From the NCBI GenBank assembly GCA_965278995.1, contig OZ257136.1, positions 2,542,001 through 2,606,000 on the forward strand: 64,000 bases of DNA, read 5' to 3'. The position numbers and the translations under genes are program-made. Positions 35,472-43,132 of this stretch are shown piece by piece. The number at the start of each line of letters is the position of its first letter. Within the stretch, counting starts at the first letter, position 1. This stretch comes from JADJYF01 sp965278995. GTDB lineage: Bacteria; Pseudomonadota; Gammaproteobacteria; Ga0077536. The notes beneath the pieces were generated by a model. It saw only the letters and a program-made list of their open reading frames with translations, had not been told where the DNA came from and searched no databases.

Positions 35472-35555
35472 ATGACAGCTGCCCTGGTATTGGCGGCGAC
35501 GCTATCCTGCTGCTGTGTTGGTGGCGCGCTTGCAGTTGCCTCGAGCTGGGCGTGA
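35472..35555 (+). CDS. Small hydrophobic peptide, 27 aa, leading the SDR operon
   Basis: An ATG at 35472 has GGAG about nine bases upstream, and the 27-codon ORF ends in a GTGA overlap with the SDR gene. The peptide is almost entirely hydrophobic with three consecutive cysteines (LSCCCVGGALAVA), so it may be a membrane peptide or simply a leader ORF for translational coupling. An in-frame GTG at 35421, close to the predicted transcription start, would give 44 residues. No homologue is recognised. Confidence 0.4.
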   Translation: MTAALVLAATLSCCCVGGALAVASSWA

Positions 35556-36322
35556 ATACGAACCGCGCCACGCCGCAACGCGTCTGGATCACGGGCGCCA
35601 GCCGCGGCCTGGGCGCGGCTTTGGTGCGGGAGTATGCCGCCACCGGCGCCGACGTGATGTTGAGTGCCCGCGATGCGGCTGCGCTGACAGCGGTCGCCAA
35701 TACGCTACCGGAAGCTGGGCACGGCCATGTCTATCCGCTCGATGTCACTTCGACCAGCGCGATGGCCGAAGTTATCGACGCGATTGAATCAACCCACGGT
35801 GCAGTTGACCTCGCCATCCTCAATGCCGGCACTTATGTCGAAACCGGTGCGGATGATTTTCGCCCTGGCGATATCCGCGAACTGTTCGAGCTCAATTTCT
35901 TCAGCATCGTCGAGACGCTGGCGATACTCATGCCGCGCATGCGTTCGCGCAGACAGGGTCAGCTCGCCGTGATAGCTTCGGTCGCCGGCGATATCGGGCT
36001 GCCCTACGCCAGCGGTTACAGCGCAAGCAAGGCGGCATTGAATCGCCTGTGCCAGTCGCTGCGACCGGAGCTGGCGCGCGATGGTGTTTCGATTAATGTC
36101 GTCAATCCGGGTTTTATCGCCACACCGCTGACTGCGAAGAATGCGTTTCCGATGCCGTTCATCGTGGGCGTCGAGCGCGCTGCGCGCGACATCCGCCACG
36201 GACTGGCGCGTGACAACTTCGAGATTCGATTCCCTTGGCGCATGAGCATGGCCATGCGCCTGCTGGCCAATTTGCCTGACGCGCTTACGCTCGCCATCAC
36301 CCGCAGGATGCTGAAATCATGA
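35552..36322 (+). CDS. Short-chain dehydrogenase/reductase of the RpoE-ChrR locus
   Basis: The 256-residue protein has the classical SDR nucleotide motif TGASRGLGAALVREYA (about residues 14-29), N-A-G-T (NAG motif, about residue 91) and the catalytic Y-S-A-S-K (YSASKAALNRL, about 155). Substrate is unknown. SDR genes of this kind recur beside NTF2-like, FAD oxidoreductase, DUF1365 and cyclopropane synthase genes in RpoE-ChrR regulons, where they belong to the singlet-oxygen response. GTG start overlaps the small leader ORF; the stop overlaps the next ATG. Confidence 0.85.
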   Translation: MNTNRATPQRVWITGASRGLGAALVREYAATGADVMLSARDAAALTAVANTLPEAGHGHVYPLDVTSTSAMAEVIDAIESTHGAVDLAILNAGTYVETGADDFRPGDIRELFELNFFSIVETLAILMPRMRSRRQGQLAVIASVAGDIGLPYASGYSASKAALNRLCQSLRPELARDGVSINVVNPGFIATPLTAKNAFPMPFIVGVERAARDIRHGLARDNFEIRFPWRMSMAMRLLANLPDALTLAITRRMLKS

Positions 36323-36768
36323 CGACACCCGTTTTGCGCTACGCCGAGTTCATGGAGGCGGTCCCAGCAGGCATCCCCCCCGCGCTCGATTCGTTTGTGA
36401 CCGCGGACATCCATTTTCGCGATCCCTTCAACGATACGTATGGCATCGCGCACTACCAGCGCGTTCTCCACGATATGCGCAAACAGATCGCCGGTCTGCA
36501 TATCGTCGTCACACACGCGGCGCTGTCGCCGGCGCGCCGCCCGTCCGATTCGGCACGCGGATTATTGCGCTGGGAAATGTCCGGACAGCTGGTTGCTCTG
36601 CGCAACCGGTACTGGCAGGTCAGCGGCTGCGCTGAGATAGTCCTCGCCGACGACGGCCGCGTTGCCGCGCACTACGATCACTGGGATGCGGCCGGTCAGC
36701 TGTACGAACAATTCCCCGTGGTCGGCACCTGCTTGCGCGCTCTGCGCCGCCGTCTCAAGGTGCCGTAG
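36319..36768 (+). CDS. NTF2-like (SnoaL-type) protein of the RpoE-ChrR locus
   Basis: This 149-residue protein has the length and pattern of a nuclear transport factor 2-like cone fold: an N-terminal helix Y-A-E-F-M-E, then F-V-T-A-D-I-H-F-R-D-P-F-N-D and the later W-E-M-S-G-Q-L and G-R-V-A-A-H-Y-D-H-W-D stretches. Such proteins act as small hydrolases, isomerases or binding proteins; this one has been seen as a regular companion of rpoE-chrR. It is coupled to the SDR gene by ATGA. It ends 17 bp from the convergent CFA synthase gene. Confidence 0.78.
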   Translation: MTTPVLRYAEFMEAVPAGIPPALDSFVTADIHFRDPFNDTYGIAHYQRVLHDMRKQIAGLHIVVTHAALSPARRPSDSARGLLRWEMSGQLVALRNRYWQVSGCAEIVLADDGRVAAHYDHWDAAGQLYEQFPVVGTCLRALRRRLKVP

Positions 36769-36785
36769 GATCCTGGCCCTCAGCT

Positions 36786-38006
36786 TCAGGCGTGTTCCAG
36801 GCGGATCTGCACGACGTCGACGCTGTCGGTGACAAACCCTGCGAGACAGTAAGCCAGATAGAAATGCCATAGACGACGGAAGCGATCGTCGAAACCGAGC
36901 GCAGCGATCTCTGGCCAGGCTTCGTCGAAGCGCAACCGCCACTCGACCAGCGTGCGCGCATAGTCGCGGCCGAATGTGTAGCTGTCGGTGACCAGCAGAC
37001 CGGCACGCGCAAACGTCTCGCGCAGAATGTCGAAGGTCGGCAGCATGCCACCGGGAAAGATGTACCGTTGAATAAAATCCGGAGCCTGACGATAAGTCTC
37101 GAAACGCGCTGCTTCGATGGTGATGACCTGCAGGGCCGCGACCCCTCCTGGTCTCAACAGGCGCTTGATCGTCGCCGCGTAAGTATCCCAGTAAGCCTCG
37201 CCCACTGCCTCGAACATTTCGATCGACGCAATCCGATCGTAGGTCCCGCTGATGTCGCGATAGTCGCAGTTGCGGACCTCGGTCCGCTGCGCCAGACCAG
37301 CCGCGGCGAGGCGTTCAAGGGCGTAGCGACATTGTTCATTCGAAATCGAAACGCCGGTATAGCGTGCATCGCGCGCGCGCGCGGCGTGCTCTAGAAAACC
37401 GCCCCAGCCGCAACCGATTTCAAGGACATCCTGCCCAGGCGCGATCCCGAGCGCAGTGAACAGCCGTTCGTATTTCGCGTACTGGGCCGCTTCAAGCGTG
37501 GTGGCGCCGTCGGCGAACACGCCGGCTGAGTAGGTCATCGTCGAATCCAACCAATGCGCATAGAACGCATTGCCGAGATCGTAGTGATAGGCAATGTTGC
37601 GACGCGCCTGCAATGTCGAATTCCGCTTCAGCCAATGTCGCAGTCGTTCGCTCCAGCGCGCCGGTCGTACGCCACTCGTGGCAACGCCGAGACGGCTGTC
37701 ATTGCGCGCGGCGAGGAGCAGCAAGGCAGACAGATCAGGCGTATCCCATTCGCCTTGCAGATAGCCTTCGGCGAATCCCGTCGCACCGCGCGTAATCAAA
37801 CGCCATAGCGTGCGATAGCGCAGTACGCGCCACCGCCCGATCAATCCGGGCTCCTCATTGCCGGTAAAACATAGTGCGGTGCCATCAGGCAGGGTGACGT
37901 GCAATTGCCCGACCACGATGCGCTGGCCGAGTACTTCGAGCAGTCGCCTCGCAAGCGACAGCGGGCCGACGCGCGGTAACCGCGCGGCTGGCAATAGTGG
38001 TTTCAT
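36786..38006 (-). CDS. Cyclopropane-fatty-acyl-phospholipid synthase-like methyltransferase
   Basis: The 406-residue protein is a SAM-dependent CFA synthase-type enzyme. Motifs visible are AYHYDLGNAFYAHWLDSTMTYSAG, the SAM-binding VLEIGCGWGGFLEHAA, SIEMFEAVGEAYW and FIQRYIFPGGMLP. Relatives in RpoE-ChrR regulons (CfaA and furan fatty acid enzymes) modify membrane unsaturated fatty acids under singlet oxygen. The ATG at 38006 overlaps the DUF1365 stop (ATGA); the longer reading merely covers that gene. Confidence 0.9.
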   Translation of the reverse strand: MKPLLPAARLPRVGPLSLARRLLEVLGQRIVVGQLHVTLPDGTALCFTGNEEPGLIGRWRVLRYRTLWRLITRGATGFAEGYLQGEWDTPDLSALLLLAARNDSRLGVATSGVRPARWSERLRHWLKRNSTLQARRNIAYHYDLGNAFYAHWLDSTMTYSAGVFADGATTLEAAQYAKYERLFTALGIAPGQDVLEIGCGWGGFLEHAARARDARYTGVSISNEQCRYALERLAAAGLAQRTEVRNCDYRDISGTYDRIASIEMFEAVGEAYWDTYAATIKRLLRPGGVAALQVITIEAARFETYRQAPDFIQRYIFPGGMLPTFDILRETFARAGLLVTDSYTFGRDYARTLVEWRLRFDEAWPEIAALGFDDRFRRLWHFYLAYCLAGFVTDSVDVVQIRLEHA

Positions 38007-38791
38007 TGTTCCGTTCCGATGATGACAGGGGGACTTGTTCTGACGATGTGGCGGATCAGCGGCACGCCTTTCAGCCACAGGCGCAGCGCTTCAAAATGGA
38101 TCCCGCCAACGACTTTCAAGGTCGCCAGTGGATAACCGACAGCAACTCTGCGCAGCGCTGCAGCGGTCCAGGGCAAACGCTGCCCGCAGAATGCGGCGCG
38201 AAGTCGGAGTTCGGCATCGACGCAATAGTTGATTGTCAGACGCAGCGACTGCCCGGGCGGCGTCAGTTCGAAATCGTAATGGCCGCGCAGGTCGAAAAAC
38301 GGTGAGACAAACATGGCTTTCTCACAACGCTGCCGGATGACTTCGACAGATTCAGCGACCGGCGCGACATAAGCTACGCGTTCGCCAAACGTGTTGTTTA
38401 CTTCATAGACGATAGCGCCGAGTGTGCCGTCAGTGCGATGGCAATAGATGACCGTGATCGGATTGAACACATGGCCAACCACGCGCGGCATGCAGAGCAG
38501 GCGAAATCGCCAGGATTGCGGCGCGAAGCCACTGGTATCCAGCGTTTGCGTGAGCCAGCGGCGCAGATATCCGGAACCGTCGCCATGATCGCGCTCGTGG
38601 AAAGCCAGCAGGCCGCGCCGATTCCAGGCGAACAGCGACGAGACCTCGGCGAGACGCTCGCTCTCGTCGAGATCGAGCAGCAGGTAGAACACGCGATAGT
38701 TGAGCACATGGACACGCGGCGTCTCGCGCCGGTGGTAGACCTGGCCACAGTAGATGGCCGAATGCAGGGCACCGTCTGCGTCAGGCTGCAT
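38003..38791 (-). CDS. DUF1365 protein of the RpoE-ChrR locus
   Basis: The 262-residue protein belongs to DUF1365, with the conserved H-S-A-I-Y-x-G-x-V-x-H-R-R start, the HVFNPITVIYC motif near residue 105, EVNNTFGERVAY and the KAMFVSPFFDLRGHYDF stretch. Its biochemical role is undefined; it is nearly always between the FAD oxidoreductase and CFA synthase genes and is linked to furan fatty acid or related lipid modification in alphaproteobacteria. The ATG at 38791 overlaps the preceding stop by eleven bases. Confidence 0.88.
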   Translation of the reverse strand: MQPDADGALHSAIYCGQVYHRRETPRVHVLNYRVFYLLLDLDESERLAEVSSLFAWNRRGLLAFHERDHGDGSGYLRRWLTQTLDTSGFAPQSWRFRLLCMPRVVGHVFNPITVIYCHRTDGTLGAIVYEVNNTFGERVAYVAPVAESVEVIRQRCEKAMFVSPFFDLRGHYDFELTPPGQSLRLTINYCVDAELRLRAAFCGQRLPWTAAALRRVAVGYPLATLKVVGGIHFEALRLWLKGVPLIRHIVRTSPPVIIGTEQ

Positions 38792-40124
38792 GGGCCAATC
38801 TCTGCTGACAGCCGGACGGCATTCGATCGAACAGACCGGCGTTCGGCCACGGCCGTGTTGCGCCGAACTGCTCGGCGACCCATAGTCCTGCTTGCAGACC
38901 ATCTTCGTGAAAACCGTGGCCACACCAGGCGCCGCAGAACCACGTAGACTGCGCACCCTGGATCAAATGCAATCGCTCGCGTGCGGCAGCCGTCGCTGCG
39001 GAAAACTGCGGGTGCGCGTAGCGGTAGGTACCGTAAGTGAGTTCAGGTCGCGGTGCCTGCGGTGGGTTCAGCGTCACGAACAATTCGGCCGCAGTCGTCA
39101 GCGGCTGCAGGCGATTCATCCAATAGCTGACGCAGAGCGGACTGCCAGGCGTCGCACCTTGCGGCTCGATATAGTTCCAGCTCGACCACGCACGCCGATG
39201 CCGTGGCATGAACGCGATGTCGGCGTGTAGATAGACCTGATTCTCGCTGTAGCTGAAAGGTGCGAGTATTGACCGTTCGTCGGCACTCGCATCACGCAAC
39301 AGAGCCAAAGCCTGATCGGCGTGCACGGCCAAGACCACTGCATCGAAAGTTTCCTGCGAGCCGTCGGCGAAAATAATCATTGCTTTGCCACCGGTGCGTC
39401 GTACGGCGACGATTCCGGCCTCGGTGACTGCCCGCAGCTCGCAGTCGGCAAGGAGGCGGCGAACGTATTCGAGGCTGCCGCCGCGTACCGTCCGCCACTG
39501 CGGCCTGTCGGTCAGCTGCAGCAGGCCGTGGTTGGCGAAAAAACGAATGAACGCTGCCGCCGGGTATGCTCGAATGGCATCACGCGAGGCCGACCAGATG
39601 GCAGCGGCCATCGGGATGAGGTGGTCATCGATGAACGCCGTCGAGTAGCCCTGCTCAAGGAGAAGTTCGCCGATGGTGAGCGCATCGTCGCAACGCGCCA
39701 GGTAGCTGGGTGCGTCGCGATAGAAACGCCGCAGGTCGAGCAGCATGCGCCAGAAGCGTGGCCGGAGCAGATTGCGCCGCTGCGCGAACAGCGTATTGAT
39801 ATCGCTGCCGGCGTACTCCAGCCGCCCATCGCCGTAAGCTTCAGCGAGCGAGACGCCGAAAGACATGTCGCTGGCAGCGGTCGGCACGCCGAGGTGCTCG
39901 AACAAAGCGATGAGATTGGGATAGTTGAGCGTGTTGTAAACGATGAAACCCGTATCGACAGCAGTAGATTCCGGGCCGATGAATGCCGTGTGCGCGTGCC
40001 CGCCGAAAGCCGAACTGGCTTCGAACAAGCTCACGTGGTGACGTCGCGAGAGTAACCAGGCGGCGCCCAAACCAGCGACCCCTCCGCCGATCACGGCGAT
40101 ATTCTGGACGATATTCCGGGCCAT
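38781..40124 (-). CDS. FAD-dependent amine oxidase-like oxidoreductase of the RpoE-ChrR locus
   Basis: The 447-residue flavoprotein has the FAD motif AVIGGGVAGLGAAWLL, F-E-A-S-x-x-x-G-G-H-A-H-T, VDTGFIVYN and the C-terminal WFCGAWCGHGFHEDGLQAG. It is the NAD(P)/FAD protein found as first gene of the lipid-modification operon with DUF1365 and CFA synthase. The ATG at 40124 gives the family start; the frame is open further upstream but with non-conserved, arginine-rich sequence. The RpoE-type promoter at 40330-40304 would leave a leader of about 170 bases, including a CCGCC/GGCGG hairpin at 40270-40285. Confidence 0.88.
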   Translation of the reverse strand: MARNIVQNIAVIGGGVAGLGAAWLLSRRHHVSLFEASSAFGGHAHTAFIGPESTAVDTGFIVYNTLNYPNLIALFEHLGVPTAASDMSFGVSLAEAYGDGRLEYAGSDINTLFAQRRNLLRPRFWRMLLDLRRFYRDAPSYLARCDDALTIGELLLEQGYSTAFIDDHLIPMAAAIWSASRDAIRAYPAAAFIRFFANHGLLQLTDRPQWRTVRGGSLEYVRRLLADCELRAVTEAGIVAVRRTGGKAMIIFADGSQETFDAVVLAVHADQALALLRDASADERSILAPFSYSENQVYLHADIAFMPRHRRAWSSWNYIEPQGATPGSPLCVSYWMNRLQPLTTAAELFVTLNPPQAPRPELTYGTYRYAHPQFSAATAAARERLHLIQGAQSTWFCGAWCGHGFHEDGLQAGLWVAEQFGATRPWPNAGLFDRMPSGCQQRLAHAA

Positions 40125-40303
40125 ATTTTGGGTGACCTTGTGGCTCGAATTCAGGCCAAAATGGCGGTCGGCACGCGTGCTCACCACGGTCGCGCTATCG
40201 TGGTGGCTGAGAAAATGAGCGTTGCGCAATGCGGTATCCCGGGCGTTGAGGTGTGACTCGCGTGGAACTCCGCCGCATCCGGCGGGTCCAGCCTTACCGC
40301 TAG

Positions 40304-40330
40304 CTACGCCCGGCTGGTGGCTCCGGATCA
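40304..40330 (-). promoter_or_regulatory. RpoE(ECF11)-type promoter of the FAD/DUF1365/CFA operon
   Basis: On the minus strand TGATCC (40330-40325), 16 bp, then CGTAG (40308-40304). It is back-to-back with the rpoE promoter, 27 bp apart, and both have the same spacer length. The stretch 40125-40303 is otherwise the long leader of the FAD gene. Confidence 0.65.
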
Positions 40331-40357
40331 CTGACGCACGCCGTGATCTCGGCCCGG

Positions 40358-40384
40358 TGATCCGAGATGGATTCGGCAGCGTAC
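40358..40384 (+). promoter_or_regulatory. RpoE(ECF11)-type autoregulatory promoter of rpoE-chrR
   Basis: TGATCC (40358-40363), a 16 bp spacer and CGTAC (40380-40384) match the consensus of singlet-oxygen RpoE promoters. Transcription would begin near 40391, about 38 bases before the favoured GTG start of rpoE, which fits autoregulation. Confidence 0.65.
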
Positions 40385-40428
40385 TGCGGCTCATGATGCA
40401 CAGCGCACTAGCGACAGATGGGGGATAT

Positions 40429-41025
40429 GTGGACACGGTGGTCAATCTGCGAAACGCGCGTGAGGAGGGCGAAGCCGCAGTCCGCGCGGAAGAAACCCAC
40501 CTGCTGCTGCGAGTTCGGGATGCCAATGACCGCGACGCGTTCGAGCGGCTGTTTTCGCGCTTTGCACCGAAGCTCAAGCACTATCTCGGCTCGCTCGGCT
40601 GCGAACCGGGTACCGGCGAGGGCATCGTACAGGACGTCATGATCGCCGTGTGGACCAAGGCGCGACTGTTCGACGCCGACAAAGCCTCGGCGCGGACCTG
40701 GATTTACACGCTCGTCCGCAACCGGACCATCGACCTGAAGCGCGCCGCTGCGCGCGAAGCCAACGCGTTTCAACTGTATGCCCACGAGCATGGCGACGAG
40801 GCGAGCACGGATCCCAGCCAGATGACCCAGGCTGCGGGCGCGCAAGCCGCCGCCTTTCTCGACGAGCTGCCCCCTGAGCAAGCCCGCGTCCTGCTGTTAG
40901 CCTATATCGAAGGCAAATCCCATCGTGAAATCGCGACGCAACTCGATATTCCCATCGGCACTGTGAAATCGCGGGCACGACTCGCATTTCAGCGCCTGCG
41001 TAAACGCATGGAGGTGACTGAATGA
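40429..41025 (+). CDS. rpoE: ECF sigma factor RpoE (ChrR-controlled, singlet-oxygen response)
   Basis: The 198-residue product has sigma region 2 (DRDAFERLFSRFAPKLKHYL to DKASARTWIYTLVRNRTIDLKR) and region 4 with HREIATQLDIPIGTVKSRARLAFQRLRK. Group assignment rests on the partner gene chrR and the promoters. The GTG at 40429 is chosen as start: GGGGGA lies four bases upstream and it sits downstream of the predicted transcription start. The ATG pair at 40393/40396 would be almost leaderless, and the reading from 40222 would cross both promoters. Confidence 0.9.
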   Translation: MDTVVNLRNAREEGEAAVRAEETHLLLRVRDANDRDAFERLFSRFAPKLKHYLGSLGCEPGTGEGIVQDVMIAVWTKARLFDADKASARTWIYTLVRNRTIDLKRAAAREANAFQLYAHEHGDEASTDPSQMTQAAGAQAAAFLDELPPEQARVLLLAYIEGKSHREIATQLDIPIGTVKSRARLAFQRLRKRMEVTE

Positions 41026-41678
41026 ACGCACATCAGCATCATCCGGGAGACGCCTGGCTGCTCGACTATGCGCTGGGCAATCTGCCCGAGTGCTTCGAAA
41101 CCGTCATCGGCGCGCACGTTCAGGTTTGCGAACATTGCCGGCGCGGTATTGCGGCCGCAGAAGTGTTCGGCGGTGAGCTGATCGCCGGCGTCAGCGATGC
41201 CCCGCTCAGCTTGACGTCACACGCCATTGCCGGTCGCTGCGAAGCTGACGATACGCCAGTGGTGCCATCGAGCCGCGCGGTCACGGTCGGTTCCAGGGAC
41301 AGCTTCGACTACTTCGTTACGACTTATCTGAAATGCAGTGCCGAAGCCTTACCGTGGAAGCGCCTGGGCAAGGGCTTGCAGATCTGCCTGTTGAATCAGC
41401 AGCTTCCATTCAAGATGTGGATGCTGCGTGCTGCACCGGGTACAGTGCTGCCGCGCCACTCTCATGCTGGCAGCGAATTGACCCTGGTCATGAAAGGCGC
41501 TTATTTCTGCGGTGCGGATATTTTTCGCGCCGGCGATATCGAAGATGCGGACGAGGAAACGTTGCATCAGCCGGTCGTGACCGGTGACAGCGAATGCATC
41601 TGTCTCGCCGTGACCGACGGCAACCTGCGTTTTGAGGGCTGGTTACCCCGGCTGATGCAGCCGTTTGTCGGCATCTGA
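41022..41678 (+). CDS. chrR: Zinc-dependent anti-sigma factor ChrR
   Basis: ChrR holds RpoE inactive until singlet oxygen causes its release. The 218-residue protein has an N-terminal zinc-binding anti-sigma domain with H7, H32, C36 and C39 (HVQVCEHC), one residue off the ligands of the Rhodobacter protein, and a C-terminal cupin domain with PRHSHAGSELTLVMKG. The ATG overlaps the rpoE stop by four bases, which secures equal expression of sigma and anti-sigma factors. Confidence 0.93.
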   Translation: MNAHQHHPGDAWLLDYALGNLPECFETVIGAHVQVCEHCRRGIAAAEVFGGELIAGVSDAPLSLTSHAIAGRCEADDTPVVPSSRAVTVGSRDSFDYFVTTYLKCSAEALPWKRLGKGLQICLLNQQLPFKMWMLRAAPGTVLPRHSHAGSELTLVMKGAYFCGADIFRAGDIEDADEETLHQPVVTGDSECICLAVTDGNLRFEGWLPRLMQPFVGI

Positions 41679-41750
41679 GCTGGCTGTGCAAGGTGACGAC
41701 TGGACGATCAACAATAGTTCGACGACATTCCTATTCTGGAGGTTGACGGT

Positions 41751-42074
41751 ATGAGTAAGATGATGGACCGCCGCGGCTTCGGCCGAACCTGTGCTGGTTT
41801 CGCTGTCGCCGCCGTTGTGGCGCCAGTGGTCGCAAGGGCTGCGGATCTGCCGATGGTCGACGAGGCCGATGCGCAGGCCAAGGCACTGGGCTATCACGCG
41901 GATGCGAGCACGATAGACAAAGCCAAGTTCCCCAATTTCGTTGACGGCAGCGCGTGTTCCCATTGCGCGTTGTTCCAGGGTGGCGCAGCCGAAGTGGGGC
42001 CTTGCGGCCTGTTCCCCGGCAAAGCAGTTCACGCCAAAGGCTGGTGCAGCGCGTTCGCCAAGAAACCGGGCTGA
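41751..42074 (+). CDS. hip: High-potential iron-sulfur protein (HiPIP), Tat-exported
   Basis: The 107-residue precursor starts with a twin-arginine signal (RRGFGRTCAGFAVAAVVAP, cleavage after A-R-A-A-like residues around 31). The mature part has the HiPIP cysteine pattern C-S-H-C-A-L-F-Q-G, C-G-L-F-P-G and G-W-C-S-A-F, four cysteines for one 4Fe-4S cluster. HiPIPs donate electrons to the tetrahaem cytochrome or reaction centre in many gamma- and betaproteobacterial phototrophs, which fits the nearby PGC. GGAGG lies eight bases before the ATG, and a strong terminator follows. Confidence 0.93.
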   Translation: MSKMMDRRGFGRTCAGFAVAAVVAPVVARAADLPMVDEADAQAKALGYHADASTIDKAKFPNFVDGSACSHCALFQGGAAEVGPCGLFPGKAVHAKGWCSAFAKKPG

Positions 42075-42095
42075 AGCACGCGCGTCAGCAAGCAG

Positions 42096-42122
42096 AAAGA
42101 CCGGCCATGTGCCGGTCTTTTT
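42096..42122 (+). terminator. Rho-independent terminator after HiPIP
   Basis: A perfect 10 bp stem, AAAGACCGGC / GCCGGTCTTT, with a five-base loop CATGT, runs into TTTTT. It ends the HiPIP transcript 22 bp after the stop codon. Confidence 0.88.
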
Positions 42123-42208
42123 GTTGTCGTAGCTCGCCGTGCGTACGGCAACGAATGGTCAGATTGCTGTGCTAAAGTCGCCGCCCTGCAACGCAACAGG
42201 AAACTACC

Positions 42209-43075
42209 ATGGCCGACAGCGCGTTCAAACTCGCCGTCCTGAAACTCGGTTGCATCGGTGCCGCGCCCTTGCTCGATGTACTGCTGGACGAACGTGCCGA
42301 TCGCGACGATCTCGAAACTCGCGCGTTCACCAGCGGCGCCAAGCTCGACCCTGACGCCTGCGCTGGCCCGACTGCCGACTGTGTGGCATTTGCCCCGCAA
42401 CTGGTACTACTGGTCAGCCCCAATGCCGCGCTGCCGGGACCGACACGCGCACGCCAGGCACTGGTTGCTGCTGGCCTGACGACGATTGCCATCGGCGATG
42501 GCCCGTCACGCAAAGCGTTCTACAAAAAAAATGACGAAGGCAAGCAGGTCTTGAGCGTGCCCGAGCGCGTGGGCTTCCTGATCCTGCCCGCCGACCCGAT
42601 GATCGGTGCACGGCGCGAGTTTCTCGACCCGACCGAGATGGCGCTGTTCAACGGCGACGTCATCAAGGTCCTCGCCGCAACTGGCGCTTTACGTGCGCTG
42701 CAACGGGAACTGGACCTGGTCATCGCGGCGCTGAAGGCCGGCACAGAACCCGCCCTGCCGCGGATCACGCTTGATCACGCCGCTGCTGTCGAAGCCGGCG
42801 GGTTCTTAAATCCGTATGCCGCAGCCAAAGCGTATGCCGCGCTGTCAATTGCTGAGTCAGTCGCTGCGGTGACATCGCGCGGTTGTTTTGTCGAGCAGGA
42901 TGCGGCTGTCTACGTCCCCATGGTCGCCGCAGGCCACGAGATGATGCGCGCAGCTGCCCGCCTCGCTGACGAAGCGCGCGAGATCGAAAAGTTCAACGAT
43001 AGTGTCTTGCGAACGCCGCATGCGGCCAACGGCGATCCGCGTCGCAAGCAGCGGCTGGGCGACAAACCTGCTTGA
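42209..43075 (+). CDS. mtd: F420-dependent methylenetetrahydromethanopterin dehydrogenase (Mtd)
   Basis: Mtd catalyses reversible hydride transfer between methylene-H4MPT and coenzyme F420 and is best known from methanogens. The 288-residue product matches the family along its length: KLGCIGAAPLLDVLLDERAD at the N terminus, a central DPMIGARREFLDPTEMALFN block, followed by D-V-I-K-V-L-A-A-T-G-A-x-R, and a C-terminal PHAANGDPRRKQ. Length is as usual. AGGAAA precedes the ATG. There are no other H4MPT or F420 genes in view, and the gene stands alone after a terminator. Its presence implies F420 and a methanopterin-type carrier, or another pterin substrate. Confidence 0.88.
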   Translation: MADSAFKLAVLKLGCIGAAPLLDVLLDERADRDDLETRAFTSGAKLDPDACAGPTADCVAFAPQLVLLVSPNAALPGPTRARQALVAAGLTTIAIGDGPSRKAFYKKNDEGKQVLSVPERVGFLILPADPMIGARREFLDPTEMALFNGDVIKVLAATGALRALQRELDLVIAALKAGTEPALPRITLDHAAAVEAGGFLNPYAAAKAYAALSIAESVAAVTSRGCFVEQDAAVYVPMVAAGHEMMRAAARLADEAREIEKFNDSVLRTPHAANGDPRRKQRLGDKPA

Positions 43076-43132
43076 TTACAGGGTAGCTATGCGCCCGTCG
43101 CACCGGCGGGAACGCATTGAAACTTCCGGTCC

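Noticed and set aside
40222..40428. Upstream extension of rpoE to the ATG at 40222
   Set aside because: It would cover both back-to-back RpoE-type promoters and has no ribosome binding site, whereas GTG at 40429 has GGGGGA upstream.
43076..43132. Terminator after mtd
   Set aside because: A short CCCG/CGGG pairing is present but there is no T run and the stem is only four to five bases.
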